Below are positions 57,680-64,000 of a stretch of 64,000 nt of DNA, piece by piece; the stretch's first letter is position 1, and the number at the start of each line of letters is the position of its first letter. The notes beneath the pieces were generated by a model. It saw only the letters and a program-made list of their open reading frames with translations. It was not told where the DNA came from and did no database searches. Made by a program: the position numbers and the translations under genes. The stretch is from Heloderma charlesbogerti (taxonomy: Eukaryota; Chordata; Lepidosauria; Squamata; Helodermatidae): assembly GCA_026122225.1 (NCBI GenBank), contig JANEZZ010001551.1, positions 1,408,001 to 1,472,000 on the forward strand, in the 5' to 3' direction.

Positions 57680-58390
57680 TACCGTGCTGAAAATAATAAT
57701 AATGTTTATTTATATTCTGTAGTCATACCCAATACAGCTTATAATATACATAAAATACAGTCACAGAAAACAATTAAAATAATTTAAATTATTAAAATAA
57801 TTTAAAATAAGAGCAACAATTAAACTCACAGTTTATAATGAATGCTAAAACTCAAAACTGAGGCAGTGGTAGAATTACAGAGCAATCCTAGGTGTATGAA
57901 CTCAAAAGTAAGCCCCACTGTGGTCATTGGGGCTTACTTGCAGGTAGGTTACACAGTGCAGTGTCTGCACAGTGCAGACATCTATACATGTCTGCTTTCC
58001 TTTTTGTATTATGGTTGGTTGACTAATAAAGATGATGATACTTGGAATTATGTCCCATTGTTTTCCATGGAGCTTACTCCTGGGTACTTGTTTATAGGAT
58101 TGCAACCTTAATCAGTTAAACACTAAAAGCCTGCAGAAAGAGGTACATTTTCAATTTCTGCTGAAAGGCGTTTAGAGGGGGGGTTCTGACATAGTTCAAT
58201 TGGAAGTGTGTTTCAGAGCACCAATGTTCTGTGGCACCAATGAAGAGGCCCTGTTGCTCATGCTCACTTAAATACCTCACAGTGGCACCAAGAGGAAGCC
58301 AGATTGCAAAGACCAGGCAAGCCTATATGGGAGCGAGCAGTCCTTAACGTATCCAGACCGTTTAGAACTTTTTCTGAGCCAGGCTTTTGG
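57680..58390 (-). mobile_element. L2-like LINE fragment, interrupted
   Basis: At the low-coordinate end lies an AT-rich 3' UTR (AATAATAATGTTTATTTATA, read as the complement of a LINE tail). At the other end (about 58130-58390, minus) a decayed GATEHWCSETHFQLNYV then 'PLNAFQQKLKMYLF' matches the L2 C-terminal block. Between them, about 57880-58112, a copy of the short palindromic repeat has inserted: AGTAAGCCCCACTG pairs with CATTGGGGCTTACT, and 'TATAGGATTGCAACCTTA' closes it. Confidence 0.6.
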
Positions 58391-58982
58391 GACTAGATGC
58401 TTGGCTCATGAACAATTTTAAATGGATTCAGGTTTCATAACTTTTTAAAATACATTTCTTATTTTATTTTTGTTTATTCCCTTGTGAGGCTCAAACTTCA
58501 CTACTTCTTTAAAAAAAAACCTTTTTGTCAATTTCCACCCAGATCAATCTTCCTCAGCTCCCATCGGAGCCCACATGAGCCTGTCTCCTCTGCCCAGGAT
58601 AGGTCCGATAAGGATTCCTTCCTTAAATCTTTAGGTTAAACTACTGTGTAAATGGGAATATAGTAAATTTTAACTACTTTGGACTGGCAATAGTTTTAGG
58701 TAGATGCAATTTAGGGCTTAGTAATACTTGTATGCTTTATTGGTAGTGTTGTTGTTTAATTGTTTTTGTAGTAATTGCTGCTATCTTTATAACTCCATTG
58801 TACTATCTTGCCCCTTAGATTAATTTTCTATTGCTGTTGTATTTACATTTTCACATTTTTTCCATTCATTCATTCCATATATCTCCTTTTCCATTTATAC
58901 ACCATTCTCATATCTCACTGCTGAATCTGCATGTTCTTATCATGTGCCAGTAAATCTTTCCAATTTATTTTCCCACTCTGTC
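58391..58982. other. Intron, unclassified
   Basis: AT-rich DNA with an A-run near 58511-58519; no recognisable element or gene. Confidence 0.5.
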
Positions 58983-59820
58983 CCTTTATTTATTTATTCA
59001 ATTTCTTAATCGCCCTTCTGGCCACTATGGGCGATGTACAATAATACGAACAGTTTAAAAACAATAAATTACACATTAAAACATCATTTTCTAAAAGTTC
59101 CCTAGCCCACCCCAAATGCCTTCCTGAACAACCAACTTTTCAATGCGTGGCGGAAACTCATTAAAGAGTTTCTAGGGCACGGCAGAGTTCCCTAGGGAGG
59201 CGTTCCACAGAGTGGGGGCCACCACAGAGAAGGCCCTCTCCCTCGTCCTCACCAGCCTAGCTGTCCTGGCTGATGGGACAGAGAGAAGGCCATCCGAGGC
59301 TGATCTTGTTGAGCTGCCTGCTGGAGGCGCTCCTTACGATAGGCTGGGCTGGAACTGTATAGGGTTTTAAAGGTCAAAACCAACACGTTGAATTTGGCCT
59401 GGAAAACAACTGGTAACCAGTGCAACTCCTTCAGCACTGGAGTGATGTGATCATTCTGGCGGCTGCCTTTAATCAGGCGAGCCGCCGCTTTCTGCACCAA
59501 CTGCAGCTTCCGAACTGTCTTCAAGGGTAACCCCATGTAGAACGCATTACAGTAGTCTAGACGAGAGGCGACCAGGGCATGTACTGCCGATGGGAGCAGA
59601 TGGGCAGGAAGGTAGGGGCACAGCCGCCATATCAGATGGAGTTGGTACAGCGCTGTCCGGCTCACAGCTGACACCTGAACCTCCATGGACAGCTGGGAGT
59701 CTAAAATGACCTTTCTGGTTACAACAATTAGCTCACTGGAGCAAACTTCAGTAGAGCTAACATTTGAAGCTGTTTTCACCCAGCGTTGCAATGTAGCTCT
59801 CCCCCACTCCTTTGCCAACC
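58983..59820 (-). pseudogene. L2 LINE ORF2 C-terminal remnant, best preserved L2 copy
   Basis: The minus frame 59818-59249 keeps ordered L2 blocks: 'VILDSQLSMEVQVSAVSRTA', 'HALVASRLDYCNAFYMGLPL', 'KLQLVQKAAARLIKGSRQND', HITPVLKELHWLPVVFQAKF and 'VLVLTFKTLYSSSPAYRKER'. After a shift near 59320, the final block (AFS..., LWN) is in other frames around 59160-59240, and the 3' UTR has TCGCCCATAGTGGCCAGAAG and a TAAATAAATAAA tail at 58983-58996. RT palm is missing. Confidence 0.88.
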
Positions 59821-60284
59821 TCTCCAGCAGGCTAGTAAAAATGTTTGTAGACTAGTAAATTTGGGGAGCTTATTTACAAGGCTCGCTTCATGTGGAACTA
59901 AATTACAGTGGCTTAAAACTGACTCACTGACTGAAGGCTTGATTAAGCCATGCATATATATGTAAGAAAACTTATATATTCATTTCAGACAGTGTATGTC
60001 AACCATGATTTCTGTCAAATCTGGCAACAGATGACCTGGAATAGTTCCAGGCTTGAGTGACTTTAAAGAGGAAGTAAAATTGGGCAAAGGTGCTTCAAGG
60101 CAATCAGACTGGTTTTTGTCACTGAGATATGAAGACATGGCAGTGCAGGTGCAAACAGAAAAAATCACAATAGGTAGATGATAGGAGATGAGAGATTAGC
60201 AGATAACATTTAAAGCATGGAAATAAGAGAGAGAACGGGAAGATGGAGCCATTTAAGTTGTTTCACTTACACAGTAAGTTGAGG
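59821..60284. other. Intron, unclassified
   Basis: No recognisable element or gene. Confidence 0.5.
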
Positions 60285-60384
60285 CAGCCTTCCCCAATCT
60301 GGTGTTCTCCAGATGCATTGGGTTACAACTCCCAATAGCCATGCTAGTTGGGAGTGATAGAAGTTGGAGGGTTGGGGATGGCTG
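60285..60384. mobile_element. Palindromic hAT-like MITE, short copy
   Basis: Begins CAGCCTTCCCCAATCTGGTG and ends GGTTGGGGATGGCTG; the internal TTACAACTCCCAATAGCCAT block faces GTTGGGAGTGATAGAAGTTG. The flanks AGTTGAGG (60277-60284) and CGTTAAGG (60385-60392) agree at 6 of 8. Only 100 bp, so the loop region is shortened relative to 53731-53866. Confidence 0.72.
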
Positions 60385-61339
60385 CGTTAAGGCTCCATTT
60401 CCCTTTCCCCAAATTTTATTTTTTAATCAGTTATACTTCTTACATACTTTTCCTCCAAAGAAAAGCAGTTCTACACTTGTCTGTCATCCAGACAGTGTTC
60501 AGGGGAAGACCTGCCATTTGCCAGAACTTTTAATTTCTGAAAAGGCAATCATAAAATTTCAGAAAAAGTACTTTTGCGAACTGGAGATGCAGCAATAATG
60601 TTGTAAAAAGATTGCTGTGGTACTTGGTGTTCAAGGAATAGAACTACTGGTCTTCAGCTGGCGGGCTCTGCCTTGACGTAAAGTGGGTGGCAGCAAGGGC
60701 ATCACCATATTTGCTTTTTGAGGATTTTTGTTAAGAGAAGGAGAAAGAAGAAGGCAGATATTTTAAAAATTCAGCAGCATCATTCTAAATGAATGAGATA
60801 AATATTGGTTAAAATTGGTGTTATTCTATTCCAATTAATACAATTGTCAAACTTGGGGTTAGCCTTAGCCATGGCTGGCTGGATGATTCTTCTTCATGAT
60901 CTCTGTGTAGTCCCACATATGGGTTTTTTCACCTATGTAGAGAAAAGTTTGGAAGCTTCCAGAACTAGGTAATATTTTTGATGGGAGGACTGCCCCCCCC
61001 CCCAGCTCAGGGATTCACAAGTGATGGCTTGGGTAACTAGCCCACTGTTATTTGTGACACCATCATTCTCCTGTCCCATGTCCTTTGACATGCATAGAGG
61101 GCATGGGAGAGAGGCACGAGCTACCATCATTTATTCAGGTACATAGAAGGTAAGAAACGACAGGAATCATTCCTAGTGCTCAGAAAGATACTCTGCTGTT
61201 TCTTCCTAGCTCCAAATGTAGTGGAAATCAAAGTTCTGAGATAGAGAACCGTGTGGTGCCAGGTGTTCTGCTTGTTGGAGGGCCGAGGGCACTCGCCCCA
61301 GTGAACGTGCAAGTGGATTTGTGGGTGCTTGCTCAGGGT
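60385..61339. other. Intron, unclassified
   Basis: No gene. A C-run lies at about 60991-61003. The minus frames at 60933-61345 overlap in different frames with no domain. Confidence 0.5.
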
Positions 61340-61885
61340 GTACATTCAAGGAAGCTTAGCCCCTAGATACTGGTTCAAGAGTTCAACACTCTCCCTGGGA
61401 TGTGTAGATATAAATGAGAAGTAGAGCTGAGCATCAACCACACACTGATGACACTTCAGCCTAAACCTGCTGATGACATCCCCCAGTGGTTTCATGTATA
61501 TGTTAAAAAGCATGGGGGTCAGGATGGAACCTTGCGGCACCCTGCAGGCTAATGGCCATGGAGTGGAACAAAAGTCCCGCAGCACCACCTTCTGAGACCA
61601 CTCCCCCAGGAAGGACTAGAACCACTTTAACACCATGCCTTCTGAGCCCAACCCAGATAAATGATCCAGGAGGATACCATGGCTGATGGTATCTCAACCA
61701 CTGAGAGCTCATGCGGGGATTGCTCTCCCTGCATCCATTCCCTGGTGTAAGTCATCTATCAGGTTGACCAAGGCTGTTTCCCTCCCATAACCAAGTCTAA
61801 AACCAGATTGGAATGGATTTAAACAATCAGTAGCATCCAGTTGGAGTTATGAAGCCACTACAAACTCCAGCACCTTGTGGTGTTG
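61340..61885 (-). pseudogene. L2 LINE reverse transcriptase remnant (fingers to palm)
   Basis: Minus strand: 'NPFQSGFRLGYGRETALVNL' (about 61770-61830), 'HGILLDHLSGLGSEGMV', 'WPLACRVPQGSILTPMLFNI' and 'KPLGDVISRF', then CHQCVVDAQLYFSF, where the catalytic YADD has become CVVD. This is the upstream RT part, complementary in coverage to the copy at 58983-59820. Frames shift near 61620-61690. 3'-truncated at about 61340, which is unusual for a LINE. Confidence 0.8.
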
Positions 61886-62767
61886 ATGTGGTGACACTTG
61901 CCCCCATTGTCAAAAGTTCACAAAGCAGGCACGTTGGAACATGCCCTTCTGTCTCATGGACAACTGTAGAAGTTGGCCCTTTTGGTGATGGGCCAAAACA
62001 AAAGGCTGCCAATGATCTTGGGGAACCTCAAACACATTGCATGGAATTCCCAATCAGATGCCTCCTGAATGGAGGGTTTCCTCATGCCAACAGTGCCATC
62101 TTTGTTCTAGGCGCCATAATTACTATACTCTATAACATAGCTGCTCCCCATAGGGTTCTCATCCTTCCCAAGGTTTGGCCAGTTCCCAGTCTTCAACTAC
62201 TAATGCTTTGACCAAGGCTACATGACAGCTCAGGACTATTCCTGGGATCCCTTTGACAGAGAGCACTTTCATTATCAATACACGCAACCTTTGCTGCCCT
62301 TCAGGACTGTCGGAGTCTCAGGACTGATGCCCTATACTCAGTATCCTGAACTGTGGCATTATGGTACTCACTTTTCACCAGGGCTGGGACAGCTCTCCAT
62401 GCTCAAAATGCTACCTTTAAAGTAGCAGGTCTGCTTCGAGGTGCTGGGAGTCAGGCTGGCATCATCATTTACAACATTATGACAACTGATGCAGTACTAC
62501 TGTAGTTGCTGATATCTCACCTCCTGGCACAGTTAAGGTAGCCCCACTGCCTTTTTGGCCTGCCCTGCATCTCCTGCCACCAATAACAGCAGTTGTCAAA
62601 AAACAACTTCTGCCACTTGTGCAGGAGCCAGGTCTCAGTTGAAAAGCGGAGTGTAACTTAGTAAGATTCCTAGAATGCTTACTGATGCTTGACTCAAGGC
62701 TGACTTTGCTTTTTGGAAGGATGGACTTCAAAGCCTTGGGTATCATTTGAAGCAGATGGTTGTATTT
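61886..62767. other. Intron, G+C-richer, unclassified
   Basis: Probably repeat-derived because it lies between two L2 copies, but no motif is readable. The minus frame 62477-62830 (Ser/Gly-rich) and plus frame 61849-62211 have no recognisable domain. Confidence 0.35.
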
Positions 62768-62811
62768 AAGATCATCATCAGCGGCCCTTAAGATCATCAT
62801 CAGCGGCCCTT
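62768..62811. repeat. Exact 22-bp tandem duplication
   Basis: The 22-bp unit AAGATCATCATCAGCGGCCC(TT) occurs twice without a gap (62768-62789, 62790-62811), right at the left edge of an L2 copy. It may be a recent slippage product. Confidence 0.9.
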
Positions 62812-63207
62812 CTCCGTGAGCCCCTGCCAAAGGAAGTGAGGCGGGTGGCTACTAGGAGGAGGGCTTTTTCTGTTGTGGCACCCCGGCTCTGGAATGAGCT
62901 CCCTGGTGAGGTTCGCCTGGCGCCTACATTGTACTCCTTTCGGCGCCAGGTGAAGACCTTTTTATTTTCCCAGGCATTTTAGCTTTCTAAATTTTTATCT
63001 TTGCTGTTTTAAATCTGTATTTTAAACTCCTGTACTGCTGCTAGGTTTTATTGTGGTTGTATTGTTATATTGTGGTTTTAATGTTCTATATATTTTAAAT
63101 TGTTTTATTGTGTGTTGTTTGGTTTTAGTTTTTGTGAACCGCCCAGAGAGCTTCGGCTATTGGGTGGTATAGAAATGAAATAAATAAATAAATAAATAAA
63201 TAAATAT
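62790..63207 (+). mobile_element. L2 LINE 3' end
   Basis: The plus strand reads APRLWNELPGEVRLAPTL, then YSFRRQVKTFLFSQAF and a stop at about 62980, the end of the L2 ORF2. The 3' UTR has GTGAACCGCCCAGAGAGCTT and CGGCTATTGGGTGGTATAGA, ending in (AATA)n at 63178-63207. Upstream GGRRAFSV-like residues are in another frame (around 62850-62875). It is in the opposite orientation to the neighbouring L2 copies. Confidence 0.87.
63178..63207 (+). repeat. (AATA)n LINE tail
   Basis: Seven AAAT/AATA units forming the 3' tail of the L2 copy. Confidence 0.92.
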
Positions 63208-64000
63208 TTCTGGAGCTATGTATTTTCTCTCAAGAGTATAATACTTATTCAGAGAAAGGCAGAATTTTTGTTCCTACAAAAGCCTTTTCTGGAATACATA
63301 TCAGTGGCTTTTCTCCTACTAAGCTGTTTTCAAGGTTTCCTAGTAGTTATTGGATACTACTAATTTAGATTATGTTGTTGGAAAAACAGGTACTAGTAAT
63401 GCTTTGTATTGTTGGACTTAACCAAGTATAACATTAGTAACATTGGTATATGCTTGTTGTACTGTGAAGGTGGCATCATTTTATACCACATGCTGTCATT
63501 GTAGAGCCTAGTACAAATTAGAGCAGTGTTAGGAATAGGAGGGGGGAATATTGTATGAGCGTCACTGTAGGTAGCTTAATAGTGTTGCATTTTTTGACGA
63601 CTGATGGTGTTCTTTTCACCATTCTTCTTTCCACACAATTCAGAAGCTATGTTCCCACAAAGGCTACTGACACTTTCTTTTTTATTTTTTGGGAAGTGAG
63701 TCTGATAGTTATCTCTGTCTAAATTAAGCTTGCTAGCTTCTGCCCCACTCACACAGAACTTTTAACCCCCTTCTTCCGGATGTTTTGACCAGTCCTGAAA
63801 CAATACCTTTTATCCCAAGAACCTGTTACATGTTTTAGAATTAACTGTAGCCTAATGTTTCCTGTGAGATTTAACCACTCTAAAAGGTTCTGTCCCATAA
63901 GCCATTGAGGAAATGAAAACAATAGGTCTTATCGCAGTTAGCAGTCTACTTTTCAGCTGAGTTTTCAATATGGCTGGTTCAGAGGCTGTTAATCTTGGAG
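63208..64000. other. CDKAL1 intron, unclassified, to the window edge
   Basis: AT-rich, no gene or recognised repeat up to the right edge. Confidence 0.5.

Noticed and set aside
59249..59818. 189-codon minus frame as a host gene
   Set aside because: Its ordered blocks are those of the L2 LINE ORF2 C-terminus.
38220..64000. Next CDKAL1 exon with the radical-SAM CxxxCxxC motif
   Set aside because: Looked for by eye and not found; a translated search would be needed to exclude it fully.

Overview
This window is vertebrate nuclear DNA, most probably from a squamate reptile (lizard or snake). The evidence is a BovB/RTE retrotransposon together with CR1, L2 and DIRS-type elements, a 5S rRNA-derived SINE with a CR1 tail, MIR-like and other tRNA-derived SINEs, and many hAT-type miniature elements. 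The DNA is AT-rich and almost wholly non-coding. The species cannot be named from the sequence alone.

The only host gene I can support is CDKAL1, the tRNA methylthiotransferase that makes ms2t6A37, on the + strand. Three consecutive internal coding exons lie at 25922-26018, 28408-28456 and 38099-38219. Their splice sites are canonical and their phases join without a gap, giving 89 codons in frame. They cover the end of the N-terminal MTTase domain, including its third cluster cysteine, and run to the residue just before the radical-SAM CxxxCxxC motif, whose exon is not in the window as far as I can see. The rest is the interior of three or four large CDKAL1 introns.

Upstream intron (1-25921): a tRNA-SINE at the left edge; a hAT MITE with perfect 8-bp target duplications (4198-4484); an LTR-like fragment (about 5583-6330); a decayed DIRS-like retrotransposon (about 6650-9830); a CR1 tail (9895-10121) and a CR1 endonuclease remnant (11520-11990); several foldback elements, the largest being a 1.37-kb nested palindrome (19717-21090); a MIR-like SINE (22711-22945); a pair of palindromic repeats (23130-23760); a 5S-derived SINE (24893-25055); and a candidate solo LTR (25129-25732).

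Between the exons: a BovB 3' end (28040-28325), a 0.9-kb nested palindrome array (29990-30895), and a 1.49-kb hAT-like element (31211-32698) whose ends match a ~130-bp palindromic MITE family seen elsewhere in the window. Downstream intron (38220-64000): three more hAT MITEs, a 39-bp near-perfect hairpin, a candidate 1.2-kb solo LTR with an L2 end inside it, at least eight L2 fragments, and a BovB copy inserted into a CR1 reading frame with 12-bp duplications on both sides.

No bacterial-type operons, CRISPR arrays or functional RNA genes are present. Most open reading frames of 60-190 codons here are chance frames or decayed transposon proteins.
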